Origin: Flavobacteriaceae bacterium
GTDB lineage: Bacteria > Bacteroidota > Bacteroidia > Flavobacteriales > Flavobacteriaceae
Length of the DNA stretch: 64,000 bases
Reading direction: 5' to 3'
Assembly: GCA_028280265.1 (NCBI GenBank)
Contig: JANQMD010000055.1
Location: 127,838-191,837, forward strand
In this document: one piece after another, positions 8,465-17,089 of the stretch
Layout of the letters: every line of letters starts with the position of its first letter
Position numbering within the stretch: the first letter of the stretch is position 1
Notes under the pieces: generated by a model
What the model saw: only the letters and a program-made list of their open reading frames with translations
Told to the model about the DNA's origin: nothing
Databases searched by the model: none
Program-made: the position numbers and the translations under genes

Positions 8465-9694
8465 TTAATCTGCTCTTAAAGCTACAATGGGTTTAATTCT
8501 AGCTGCTTTTTTGGCGGGTACATATCCAGCAATAAGACCAGATAAAATCAACGCAATTGTTGCACCAACAACTATTCCTGTATTAACACTAGGGTCTTTA
8601 ATGAAGTATTCTTCTAACCCATCTCCTATTTGATTTAAGATAAATGTTCCTAAACTCAATCCTAAGTATCCTGCAATAGTAGTAATCAAAACAGATTCTT
8701 GAACTACCATTCCAATAATAGAACCTGGTTTCGCACCTAAGGCTTTTCGAATTCCAAATTCTTTTGTTCTCTCTTTGATTACAAAAATCATAATATTACT
8801 GATTCCTATAATCCCAGCAATTAAAGTTCCAGATCCTACGATGATTACGATGAAGAATAGTACCAACATGAACGTGTTGACATTTTTATTCGCTTCAGCC
8901 ATATTTCTTACAAATAAGGCATTTTGATCATCAGGGTGGATGTCTAGCTTATTTTTTAAATCTCTCTCTAATCTATTCCCAAAAGAAACAGCTTGATCTA
9001 AACTTAAATTAGGGTTGTAACCTATGTTAATCTGATTGATATAATCATTATTACCATATAATCTTTGGGCTGTGGTTACAGGAATATAGCACAATCTCTC
9101 CTCATTATCTCCCCCATCATCTGAGAAAACCCCAATAACCTTATAGGATATCCCACTAACGTTTAAACGCTTGCCCATTGCAGGTAATTCGCCAAATAAA
9201 TCTTTTTTCACCAATCTCCCAATTACGATTACTTTGGCAGACTCTTCCAAATCTAAATGATTGATATAACGTCCTTCATCCATTATTGTCTTTTCCAAAA
9301 ATTGGTGATCGGGATGGACCGCTCTAAAATTATAATTGTCTTGGTTCTTTTTATAGGAAACATTGAAATTTTTGTAGATTCTAGCAGTCATCAACTGAAT
9401 TTTATCAGTATACTTATCCTTTACATAATCAAAATCTTTGTTATCCAATTGAATTCTTCTACCAGCTTGTAGCCCCTTGTATGGTTTACTCGTCTTCCAT
9501 ACACGTACAAAAATAGAGTTCGCTGCATCATCAACAAATGCATCAGCAAATGTGTTTCTCAATCCACTTACAATTCCGAAAAGTAATGTAAAAAGTAAAA
9601 TGGCAAACGCAACTGTAAATCCGGAGAGAACAGAACGAAGTTTGTTTTTGTTCATACTCTGAAATATTTCTCTCCAACGATCTAAATCAAACAT
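8465..9694 (-). CDS. ABC transporter permease, MacB/FtsX type (first permease)
   Basis: The 409-residue protein has the same layout as its downstream neighbour: an N-terminal helix (about 20-45), a periplasmic MacB core and three C-terminal helices with ERTKEFGIRKALGA. The two are clearly homologous but diverged throughout, so the duplication is old. It starts two bases after the ATPase stop. With the ATPase and adaptor it should form a mechanotransmission-type exporter spanning the inner membrane and periplasm. Confidence 0.88.
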   Translation of the reverse strand: MFDLDRWREIFQSMNKNKLRSVLSGFTVAFAILLFTLLFGIVSGLRNTFADAFVDDAANSIFVRVWKTSKPYKGLQAGRRIQLDNKDFDYVKDKYTDKIQLMTARIYKNFNVSYKKNQDNYNFRAVHPDHQFLEKTIMDEGRYINHLDLEESAKVIVIGRLVKKDLFGELPAMGKRLNVSGISYKVIGVFSDDGGDNEERLCYIPVTTAQRLYGNNDYINQINIGYNPNLSLDQAVSFGNRLERDLKNKLDIHPDDQNALFVRNMAEANKNVNTFMLVLFFIVIIVGSGTLIAGIIGISNIMIFVIKERTKEFGIRKALGAKPGSIIGMVVQESVLITTIAGYLGLSLGTFILNQIGDGLEEYFIKDPSVNTGIVVGATIALILSGLIAGYVPAKKAARIKPIVALRAD

Positions 9695-9696
9695 AA

Positions 9697-10401
9697 TTAA
9701 ATAGCTTCTGATTTCACTCCAACAGATGCATCTGCACTGTCACTAATAATTACACCGTCTTTAAGACGTACTACCCTTTTTGTTTGGGCAGCCACTTCTT
9801 CTTCGTGAGTAATCACGAAAACGGTCATACCTTCATCGTTAATGTCTTTTAACAAATCCATTACAGAATCTGTAGTTGTAGAATCCAACGCTCCTGTTGG
9901 TTCATCGGCCAAAACAACTTTTGGTTTCGTAACCAAAGCTCTTGCTATAGCTACTCTTTGCTTCTGCCCTCCAGATAACTCATTTGGTAAATGAGAAGCC
10001 CAATCTTTCAATCCAACTTTATCTAAGTATTCTAAAGCGATTCTCTGACGCTCTTTTCTACCCATTCCTTTGTAATAAAGAGGTAACGCTACATTTTCTA
10101 GAGCTGTTTTGTATGATATTAAATTGAAAGACTGAAAGACGAATCCTAAAAACTTATTTCTTAGGACCGCAGCTTTCTTTTCATTCAAATTTTTAATGAG
10201 TTGTCCGTTTAAATGATAATCTCCAGCATCATGCTCATCTAATAGACCTACAATGTTTAATAAGGTTGATTTCCCTGAACCTGAGGATCCCATGATAGAG
10301 ACAAATTCCCCTTCTTTAATGTGCAAGTCTATCCCTTTGAGTACATGTAATGAATCTTTTCCGATTGGATAAGATTTGTGTAGATTTTTAATTCGAATCA
10401 T
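9697..10401 (-). CDS. ABC transporter ATP-binding protein (MacB/LolD type)
   Basis: The 234-residue protein is a complete ATPase: Walker A GSSGSGKST at residues 38-46, signature ELSGGQKQR, Walker B VVLADEPTGALDS and switch His in VITHEEE. It heads a four-gene minus-strand operon (ATPase, permease, permease, adaptor) with two-base gaps between the first three genes. Sequence and context place it in the MacB/LolD branch that powers FtsX-fold permeases. LolCDE-type lipoprotein export is less likely because a MacA-like adaptor is present. Confidence 0.92.
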   Translation of the reverse strand: MIRIKNLHKSYPIGKDSLHVLKGIDLHIKEGEFVSIMGSSGSGKSTLLNIVGLLDEHDAGDYHLNGQLIKNLNEKKAAVLRNKFLGFVFQSFNLISYKTALENVALPLYYKGMGRKERQRIALEYLDKVGLKDWASHLPNELSGGQKQRVAIARALVTKPKVVLADEPTGALDSTTTDSVMDLLKDINDEGMTVFVITHEEEVAAQTKRVVRLKDGVIISDSADASVGVKSEAI

Positions 10402-10569
10402 TGGCGTTGGTTAATTTTAGTGTAAAAGTAGCTTATGACACTGATTACACCTACTAATTTTATGTTAAAACAAGGGTTCATATTCAACTGCTACCTCACA
10501 TAAGACGGCTATAAAATTAAATTGTTACACTCTTCATTAAATTTTTAAGTTTTATTTTTGTGGTAGTAT

Positions 10570-10998
10570 ATGACAAAATTACCATTTCATATTCCTGAAG
10601 GGAAAAAAGTGATTCTATTTGATGGTGTCTGTAACCTCTGTAACTCTTCTGTTAATCAAGTTATTAAAAGAGATAAAAACAATGTTTTTCTCTTTATTGC
10701 CTTACAATCCAAAACAGGTCAAAAAATACTTGATCATCTGAAAATAGATACTTTAGAAACAGATTCTATCATTTTATTTGACCCTAAGAAAGGGCATTAT
10801 ATAAAATCTGAAGCTGTACTTAAGATCACAAAAGAATTTTCTGGATTTTGGAAATTACTCCAAATTTTTACAATTTTTCCCACTTCTTTCAACAACGTTT
10901 TTTATGATTTTATAGCGAAAAACAGATACAAATGGTATGGTAAAAAAGAGAGCTGTATGATACCTACACCTGAACTTAAAGCTAAGTTTTTAGATTAA
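10570..10998 (+). CDS. DCC family thiol-disulfide oxidoreductase (DUF393)
   Basis: The 142-residue protein carries the family DGVCNLC motif at residues 19-24 with cysteines 21 and 24, on a thioredoxin-like fold. DCC proteins are predicted thiol-disulfide oxidoreductases of largely unknown role. No signal peptide is seen, so it should be cytosolic. The stop shares a base with the next start (TAATG), indicating translational coupling to the HAD phosphatase. TATTTTTG at 10553-10560 may be a -7 box, but with no TTG at proper spacing. Confidence 0.87.
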   Translation: MTKLPFHIPEGKKVILFDGVCNLCNSSVNQVIKRDKNNVFLFIALQSKTGQKILDHLKIDTLETDSIILFDPKKGHYIKSEAVLKITKEFSGFWKLLQIFTIFPTSFNNVFYDFIAKNRYKWYGKKESCMIPTPELKAKFLD

Positions 10999-11654
10999 TG
11001 AATTTTCCAAATAACGTACAATGTGTCATCTTTGATATGGATGGGGTGATTATTGATTCTGAAGAACTTCATAAAAAAGCTTATTATGAAACTTTTAATG
11101 CTATCGGAGTAACTGTCTCTGATGAATTATACAAAACACTTACAGGTTCCTCCACGATCAACGCATTTCAGAAATTAGTGAAGCACTTTGACATCTCTGA
11201 AGACCCAGAAGAGTTGGTATTAAATAAGAGAGAACGGTACGTGAATTTCTTTGAGAATGATCCAAGTTTGCATTTGGTGGAAGGGGTTGAAGATTTAATC
11301 AAACATTTATTTCAAAAAGGAATAAAATTAGTATTAGCTTCTTCTTCAGCCATGGTAAATATCAATAGGGTTTTCAACCGTTTTGATTTGAATCAGTATT
11401 TTGTCGCTAAGATTAGCGGTGCAGATTTAACTGCTTCAAAACCACATCCAGAGATTTTTGAAAAAGCAGCTTTACTCGGAGGTCATCAAAGAGAGAATTG
11501 TATTGTTATAGAGGACTCGGACAATGGTGTAAAAGCAGCTAACGATGCTGGTATTTTTGTGGTCGGTTATCGAAATCCTTTAGCAGCAGATCAAACCCTT
11601 CAATATGCAAATTATACCATCACAAAATTTAGCGAGTTAAAAACCTTATTTTAA
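10998..11654 (+). CDS. HAD superfamily phosphatase / beta-phosphoglucomutase-like hydrolase
   Basis: The 218-residue protein is a subfamily I HAD enzyme with a small helical cap. Motif I is IFDMDGVIIDSE (nucleophile D10 and acid D12), motif II is LASSSA, the catalytic Lys is in ASKPHPEIF, and motif IV is IEDSDNGV. It should hydrolyse or mutate small phosphorylated metabolites, probably sugar phosphates. The reaction cannot be fixed from sequence. It is coupled to the DCC gene, and its last 9 bases overlap the convergent QEGLA-family gene. Confidence 0.85.
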   Translation: MNFPNNVQCVIFDMDGVIIDSEELHKKAYYETFNAIGVTVSDELYKTLTGSSTINAFQKLVKHFDISEDPEELVLNKRERYVNFFENDPSLHLVEGVEDLIKHLFQKGIKLVLASSSAMVNINRVFNRFDLNQYFVAKISGADLTASKPHPEIFEKAALLGGHQRENCIVIEDSDNGVKAANDAGIFVVGYRNPLAADQTLQYANYTITKFSELKTLF

Positions 11655-12806
11655 GCTGTTTAAAATAAAATCAACCGTTTTATTGGTATTCTTATTCTCT
11701 TTGAAAGATGTTGTGTAGTGTTTTGGTTTTACCGCATAATCTTTTTCAATTAAATATTCTATTTGAGAGCAGAATTCCAAACATACTTTTCCAGTAAGTA
11801 AAAGGTTTAAATCTTTTCCTTGTTGATAATAATCATATACTTTCTTTAAACCAGATAGATAAAGATAATCTTTGGTAAATCCACCTCCTCGGTGGGCTCT
11901 CACTGAAATGTAGAATGCTTCCTCTCTATTGAGATCGTATGTGTTATGCAACAATCGAAAAGTTTTAGAGAAAGGGTATCCCTTCGCCAAACTATCAACC
12001 GCTATTACTCTGTAGGCAAGCTCTTTCAGCCTTTTCACTGTCAGATTTCCTGACATGTATTCACTAAAAACAGCTAATCCTTCTTGAGTTTCCTCATAGT
12101 TAGGAAAACCGTGAGAGAAAATTTTCAATGGATGCAATTGACCATTCATCGTTGTAACCATGTGCACACCTATTTCGTGGTTGGTCAATACATTCATTTC
12201 ATTTTCAGAGAATGTATGGTTTTTATTAATGACTAAAGTCTTTATATTATTCAACACCATAGCTATGGCTCCCATGTGAACTGAATGTTTAATATCAAAA
12301 GTAAAGTCGTAATTCTTAGCATATTCTCTGAAAATTCCCTCAGCCTCTTCGCTATTATATTTAGGTTGAAATATTTCAGAAGTCTCATCTTCAGAATCAA
12401 AATGTAGAATAAATTTTGCGTTCTCCACGTCTTGCTCAGTGGGAGTTCCAAAAGCATGTAAGCTGTTGTAATAAAAGCGTTTCCCTTCTCCTATAGTCTC
12501 AATACACTGAATTAATCCTGAATAAGTGTAGATAATATCTTCATATAAAGCTCGTAACTTTTCATCTTCAATATCCTCTATAGGCTGAGAGAAAAACTCT
12601 CTGTGTAAATTGAACTTATCAAAATCAATGACAGGGTATTCAAAAACTGGGTCTGTCAAGTATTTGGACGCAAAAAATTTCACTTTTTGCTCTTCAATAT
12701 TGATTGGATTTACATAGCTTAAGAGTTCAATCTTTTTAACAAGATTGTCTATGTAATTATCAATTTCTAACAAAGATTTCGTTGCCACAGAGGATTCATT
12801 CATCAT
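11646..12806 (-). CDS. QEGLA-motif (DUF1704) putative zinc metallopeptidase
   Basis: The 386-residue protein has the zinc motif HEIGVH (H210, E211, H215: HExxxH spacing) and the family-naming QEGLA at 241-245, whose Glu is the likely third ligand. The family is often annotated as flavohemoglobin expression-modulating, but it is related to eukaryotic MATCAP tubulin carboxypeptidases, so a peptidase acting on C-terminal residues is the better guess. No signal peptide is seen. It is the last gene of a five-gene operon, 27 bases after the amidohydrolase gene. An ATG at either 12806 or 12803 could start it. Confidence 0.88.
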   Translation of the reverse strand: MMNESSVATKSLLEIDNYIDNLVKKIELLSYVNPINIEEQKVKFFASKYLTDPVFEYPVIDFDKFNLHREFFSQPIEDIEDEKLRALYEDIIYTYSGLIQCIETIGEGKRFYYNSLHAFGTPTEQDVENAKFILHFDSEDETSEIFQPKYNSEEAEGIFREYAKNYDFTFDIKHSVHMGAIAMVLNNIKTLVINKNHTFSENEMNVLTNHEIGVHMVTTMNGQLHPLKIFSHGFPNYEETQEGLAVFSEYMSGNLTVKRLKELAYRVIAVDSLAKGYPFSKTFRLLHNTYDLNREEAFYISVRAHRGGGFTKDYLYLSGLKKVYDYYQQGKDLNLLLTGKVCLEFCSQIEYLIEKDYAVKPKHYTTSFKENKNTNKTVDFILNSLK

Positions 12807-12833
12807 AAAATCAGACTTATAAAGACTACAAAA

Positions 12834-13664
12834 TTAAAACTTATACTCTTGATAAAAAGCATCAGCATGTTTTTTTAATGCTTCTTTTAAATATTCTTCA
12901 ACAGCAATTACTACTTCAGGGTACATAATTTGCTGGTTTTCATCGCAATACACTTTTGCAATCTCAGTTGCCAAGACTAAAGTATTTTGAAAGTTTTGAG
13001 TGATAAACTTTAAAAAGTACCCGTTCCCTTGAAATGTATCATTGATTTTTGAAGTAGAATTTATTCCATTCGGAAGTGGAGTACTCTCAAGAATAGACCT
13101 CCAAGACTCAATACTGTCTTTAAATCGATCTTGATCTACATTTCCCGTTCCTAAGTTCCAAGTGGGCACTTCTCTTTCCCAACGTTTCCAATTGTAGCTA
13201 TGCATGTCATATACAATACAAACTCCATGAAGCTTCTCTAGTTTTTGCATCAACGCCTTTACTACTTTGTAGAAATTGTAATGCTTAGACAAGCTCTTTT
13301 CTCTCATTTGCTTTGATAAAGGAGAGTGCCATAATTGTTTACCCCATGCATCGGTATATATGGCCGAATCAGGAGCTCTGTTTAGATCGTATTCGAATCG
13401 AGAATCCATTCCAGCGATCACAATAGGATGTGTTTGTACCATCTCTTTAGTAGCTGGGTCTTCTTCAAACCACCTTTCGTATTCTGTATGCATACAGTTC
13501 TTCCACAATTCTTTTCGAAATTGATGTCCATCATGTACAGCTCCACAAACATAGTGTACATAGTCATCTATTTTTAGCGTAAAAGAATAATCATCTGATA
13601 CAGCATGAAAGGTTTCTCCATTTCTGATTTTGTTGATAATTTGATCTACAGATAATCTAATCAT
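12834..13664 (-). CDS. N-formylglutamate amidohydrolase-like protein
   Basis: The 276-residue protein matches the N-formylglutamate amidohydrolase family, with its metal-binding pattern visible in VYDMHSYNWKR and IAGMDSRFEYDLNRA. Characterised members (HutG type) hydrolyse N-formyl-L-glutamate at the end of histidine breakdown, but no hut gene is nearby. Here it lies three bases after a rhodanese and ahead of the QEGLA peptidase, so its true substrate may be another gamma- or N-acyl-glutamate amide made by the adjacent ATP-grasp enzyme. That last step is inference. Confidence 0.82.
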   Translation of the reverse strand: MIRLSVDQIINKIRNGETFHAVSDDYSFTLKIDDYVHYVCGAVHDGHQFRKELWKNCMHTEYERWFEEDPATKEMVQTHPIVIAGMDSRFEYDLNRAPDSAIYTDAWGKQLWHSPLSKQMREKSLSKHYNFYKVVKALMQKLEKLHGVCIVYDMHSYNWKRWEREVPTWNLGTGNVDQDRFKDSIESWRSILESTPLPNGINSTSKINDTFQGNGYFLKFITQNFQNTLVLATEIAKVYCDENQQIMYPEVVIAVEEYLKEALKKHADAFYQEYKF

Positions 13665-13667
13665 AGT

Positions 13668-14510
13668 TTAACATTCTATTGGTAATTCATTGCTACTTCC
13701 CCATTCCGTCCAAGATCCATCATAAACAAGATTCTCTTCATAACCTGCTACATTAGCTGCTAAAGCTAATACGCAAGCAGTAATCCCTGTACCACAAGAG
13801 AATATCATAGGCTTTTGATCTTTGTTAAGTTCGTCAAATATCCTTTTTAAATCTCTTTTCGATTTTAATTTTGTTCCATTCATTAGCGTTGAATAAGGCA
13901 AACTTTTTGAACTTGGTATATGACCGCTTTTTACTCCTTTTCTCGGCTCGGGTGATTCGCCAACAAATCTGCCATGTGACCTGGCATCTAAAATTTGATT
14001 TTTTTTGCTTGTTATTGAATTTAAAACATATTGGGTACTTACAAAATGATCTCTTCTTCTTTTGGAGTGAAAGTTGCCTTTTTCATAGTCCATCTCTTTT
14101 CTTTTCTCTACTTCAAACCCATTCAATTTCCAATATGGTAATCCTCCGTCCAATATGGCTACATTATCGAAACCTACTGATTTAAACATCCACCAAGCTC
14201 TTGGGCTTGAATAAATTCCATGTTCATCATAAATCACAACACAGCTATCTTGATTAATTCCTAATCTTCTAGCTTTTTGCTCAAAATCTTTTGGTGAAAC
14301 CATGGTATTCGGAAAGTCAGCAGATGTATCTGAAAACTCTTTCTTTATATCAAAGAAGCGTGAAGTTGGTATTGCTGCATTTACTTTTGTTTCTATACGT
14401 TTGCTCACCGTTACCTTTGGAATTGTAGCATCTAATATAATTAGTTGGTCGTGTCCTAAATGCTCTTTAAGCCATTGACTATCTACAATGATATTTGGAA
14501 CTTTAAGCAT
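13668..14510 (-). CDS. Sulfurtransferase with two rhodanese domains (thiosulfate/3-mercaptopyruvate type)
   Basis: The 280-residue protein has two rhodanese domains. The first (about residues 5-135) is inactive. The second carries the catalytic loop CGTGITAC with the persulfide-forming Cys239. The CGxGxTA loop is typical of 3-mercaptopyruvate/thiosulfate sulfurtransferases, which pass sulfane sulfur to thiols or cyanide. No signal peptide is seen. Its start shares one base with the stop of the ATP-grasp gene (TAATG), so translation is coupled. Its place inside a GshB-like/amidohydrolase operon hints at sulfur or thiol-peptide metabolism. Confidence 0.88.
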   Translation of the reverse strand: MLKVPNIIVDSQWLKEHLGHDQLIILDATIPKVTVSKRIETKVNAAIPTSRFFDIKKEFSDTSADFPNTMVSPKDFEQKARRLGINQDSCVVIYDEHGIYSSPRAWWMFKSVGFDNVAILDGGLPYWKLNGFEVEKRKEMDYEKGNFHSKRRRDHFVSTQYVLNSITSKKNQILDARSHGRFVGESPEPRKGVKSGHIPSSKSLPYSTLMNGTKLKSKRDLKRIFDELNKDQKPMIFSCGTGITACVLALAANVAGYEENLVYDGSWTEWGSSNELPIEC

Positions 14511-15544
14511 TAGGCTTCTTCTACCATACGTTTTAAATCGGTTTTTCTTTTGAAAGCTGCGTTTCTTTCCAAGACTTTGCTTTCCATAAAATCAACTACT
14601 TTCTCTTGAATTTTGGTTTTATATACTTTGTTGATGTAAGTAATTCCTCCTGGACTCATCACATTCACTTCAACCAATTTTCCACCGATAACATCAATGC
14701 CCACAAAGTAAAGACCATCTTTCAGTAGTTTAGGTCCTATTCTTTTGCAAAGTAATTTCTCTTGCTGAGTTAGCTTATGTTTTGCAACCGTTCCTCCTGC
14801 AGATACATTAGAGCGATGATCTTTTTCGCCAGGAATACGTCTCATTGCTCCAATGGGGACACCATTGAGTAATAAAATTCTCACATCTCCTTGATCGGCT
14901 CCTTCAATATACTCCTGTAAAATTACGTAGTCTGAAGTTCCATCTTTTTTATGAATGTAAAAATCCAATAAAGAATTTATATTACCCATCGCTGATTTTT
15001 CAATAAGAATCACGCCAGAACCTCCGAAACCATCTAAAGGTTTCAAAATCATCTTATCAGATTTAGATTCTTCAATCATTTGAATGAGATAATTCTTATT
15101 CTTAGAGACATGAGTCACAGGAATAATTTCATTATTAGGATCCTCAAAAGCAGCGGTGTAAAGCTTGTTATTTGCCTCTCTCATCCCTCTTACAGAATTA
15201 ATAATGAATACATCGTCTTTCACAGAATCAAGGAAATTAAGCATTAAAGGATCTAATGGTGGTTCAGCTCTCATAAAAATAACATCAAATCCAGCCAAAG
15301 GGAGCATTTCTTCACGAGTGGTTGTCTTTTTGTAAAATGACTTAATACTAGTAGATACTTTCTCTTGACGATTTAAAATTGTACAAAAAGCACTGGTTAC
15401 GCTATTACGTATTGTCAAATTTGAAGGAGTGCAAATAGCTACTCCATGACCTCGCTTTGCACATTCATGGATCAATGTCAAAGAAGTGTCATTCTCAGGA
15501 GACTTAATACTCTCCCACGGATACATTAAGAAACAAACATTCAT
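14510..15544 (-). CDS. GshB-like ATP-grasp ligase
   Basis: The 344-residue protein has the ATP-grasp fold: the ATP-binding stretch MILKPLDGFGGSGV, LQEYIEGADQGDVRIL, the GshB-like MRRIPG...NVSAGG segment, and the metal-binding GIDVIGGKLVEVNVMSPGG near the end. E. coli GshB (about 315 residues) joins gamma-glutamylcysteine to glycine. No GshA homologue is present here. Position between an amino-acid symporter (17 bases upstream) and a coupled rhodanese suggests ligation of an amino acid or small thiol peptide. Glutathione synthase is possible but not shown. Confidence 0.85.
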   Translation of the reverse strand: MNVCFLMYPWESIKSPENDTSLTLIHECAKRGHGVAICTPSNLTIRNSVTSAFCTILNRQEKVSTSIKSFYKKTTTREEMLPLAGFDVIFMRAEPPLDPLMLNFLDSVKDDVFIINSVRGMREANNKLYTAAFEDPNNEIIPVTHVSKNKNYLIQMIEESKSDKMILKPLDGFGGSGVILIEKSAMGNINSLLDFYIHKKDGTSDYVILQEYIEGADQGDVRILLLNGVPIGAMRRIPGEKDHRSNVSAGGTVAKHKLTQQEKLLCKRIGPKLLKDGLYFVGIDVIGGKLVEVNVMSPGGITYINKVYKTKIQEKVVDFMESKVLERNAAFKRKTDLKRMVEEA

Positions 15545-15561
15545 AGTTTATATTTTAGATT

Positions 15562-16893
15562 TTAATTTCCTTTTACTTGGTCATAATTGTCATCCCAATT
15601 TTTAGGTTTTGGATCGTGTAACTTTCCGAGAGATTTTGCTACAATCATAGATACAGTAGCATCTCCTGTTACATTTACAGTTGTTCTACACATATCTAAA
15701 GGTCTGTCTACAGCAAAAATCAATGCCAAACCTATAGGTAGTAAATCGGACGGGAAACCAACAGATTCTAATACAATAACTAGCATTACCATTCCTGCAC
15801 TTGGTACTGCAGCACTTCCTATAGATGCTAACAATGCGGTTAAAATAATGACAAGCTGGTTTGTAAAAGTTAGGCCTTCTGGCCAGATTACTTGCATGAT
15901 AAAAACTGCTGCAACCGCCTGGTACAAACTAGTACCGTCCATATTAATAGTTGCTCCTACTGGCAATACAAATCCTGATACTTCTTTATCTACACCAACA
16001 TGCTCTTCTACTCTTTCCATCGTTACCGGAAGTGTTGCTGCACTTGAACTTGTTGAGAATGCCAATAATTGAGCTGGGCTTATTTGTTTTAAGAACCACA
16101 TTGGGCTTTTCTTTGTGTAAACACTTACTAGGAGTAGATAAAAACCAATCATTAAGATCAAGCCTCCAACAACACATAATGCATACCACAATAGTTTTAT
16201 TAAAATTTCAGTGTCATCAAATGCTACAATCACGTTTGCTAGTAAAGCAAAAACAGCATAAGGAGCAGTCAACATAATTAGATCTACCATTTTCATGACG
16301 ACTTCATTCAAAGAGTCAAAAAAGTTGACTAAAGGAGCCGCTTTATTTTCCGGAATGAGTAATAGGCAAATCCCTACAAACAGAGCAAAGAATATAATTT
16401 GGAGCATTTTTGCATCTCCAAGTGCTTTAAATATATTTTGAGGAAAAATATCAACCAGAGCTTGTAAAGGACCAGCGTCCTTTGTTTTCATAGCTTTTGT
16501 CATTTTGTCTTTAACTCCATCAGAGGATTCGTATTTTGCCTTAATTTTTTCAATAGTAGCTTGAGACATTCCATTTCCTGGTTGTACCGTATTTACAATT
16601 GACAAACCAATGACAATAGCAACTACCGTAGTCATCACATAGATAAAAATAGTTCTTAATCCCATTTTCTTGATTTTAGAAATATCTTTTAAATCAGAAA
16701 TTCCCTTAATCAATGAAGCTAATATTAATGGAACCGCAATTAATTTTAATAGATTAATAAAAATGGTACCAAAAGGTTTGACCCAATCTGTAACAAAATC
16801 TCTTCCTCCGTCTATTGAATTCATAACAAATCCAAAGATGATTCCCAGAAACATTCCTATTAAAATTTTCCAGTGCAGTGCTAATTTTCTCAT
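15562..16893 (-). CDS. Dicarboxylate/amino acid:cation symporter (DAACS family, GltP/DctA-like)
   Basis: The 443-residue polytopic protein has eight or more hydrophobic segments plus the re-entrant loops of the glutamate-transporter fold: a serine-rich SSSAATLP stretch and NMDGTSLYQ, both part of the substrate and cation site. It should import glutamate, aspartate or C4-dicarboxylates with H+ or Na+. It heads the minus-strand run symporter, ATP-grasp, rhodanese, amidohydrolase and QEGLA peptidase, with gaps of 17, -1, 3 and 27 bases. It would therefore supply a substrate for the downstream enzymes if the operon is functional as a unit. Confidence 0.92.
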   Translation of the reverse strand: MRKLALHWKILIGMFLGIIFGFVMNSIDGGRDFVTDWVKPFGTIFINLLKLIAVPLILASLIKGISDLKDISKIKKMGLRTIFIYVMTTVVAIVIGLSIVNTVQPGNGMSQATIEKIKAKYESSDGVKDKMTKAMKTKDAGPLQALVDIFPQNIFKALGDAKMLQIIFFALFVGICLLLIPENKAAPLVNFFDSLNEVVMKMVDLIMLTAPYAVFALLANVIVAFDDTEILIKLLWYALCVVGGLILMIGFYLLLVSVYTKKSPMWFLKQISPAQLLAFSTSSSAATLPVTMERVEEHVGVDKEVSGFVLPVGATINMDGTSLYQAVAAVFIMQVIWPEGLTFTNQLVIILTALLASIGSAAVPSAGMVMLVIVLESVGFPSDLLPIGLALIFAVDRPLDMCRTTVNVTGDATVSMIVAKSLGKLHDPKPKNWDDNYDQVKGN

Positions 16894-17029
16894 TTAGTTG
16901 TTTTCATAATATTATCGATTGAAAGGTAAAAAATTTATGAGAATAATTATATCATTTGATTTTTTTTTACTGAGAACCCTTTTGATTCTATTTACCTTAA
17001 TTACATGAGAAACAAATTATTTATGTAAA

Positions 17030-17061
17030 TTGCTGACTAATTAAGTATTACCCTATTTTTG
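17030..17061 (+). promoter_or_regulatory. Bacteroidota-type promoter for the T9SS cargo gene
   Basis: TTG at 17030-17032 (-33 element) and TATTTTTG at 17054-17061 (-7 element, consensus TAnnTTTG) are separated by 21 bases, which fits the Bacteroidota sigma consensus. The predicted transcript starts near 17066, leaving a leader of about 25 bases before the ATG at 17090. Confidence 0.6.
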
Positions 17062-17089
17062 TATACACAATTCAAAAACACCTGTTGTT

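Noticed and set aside
15587..16277. Long plus-strand frames (161 and 108 residues) opposite the symporter
   Set aside because: They are shadows of a confidently identified transporter, with low-complexity translations.
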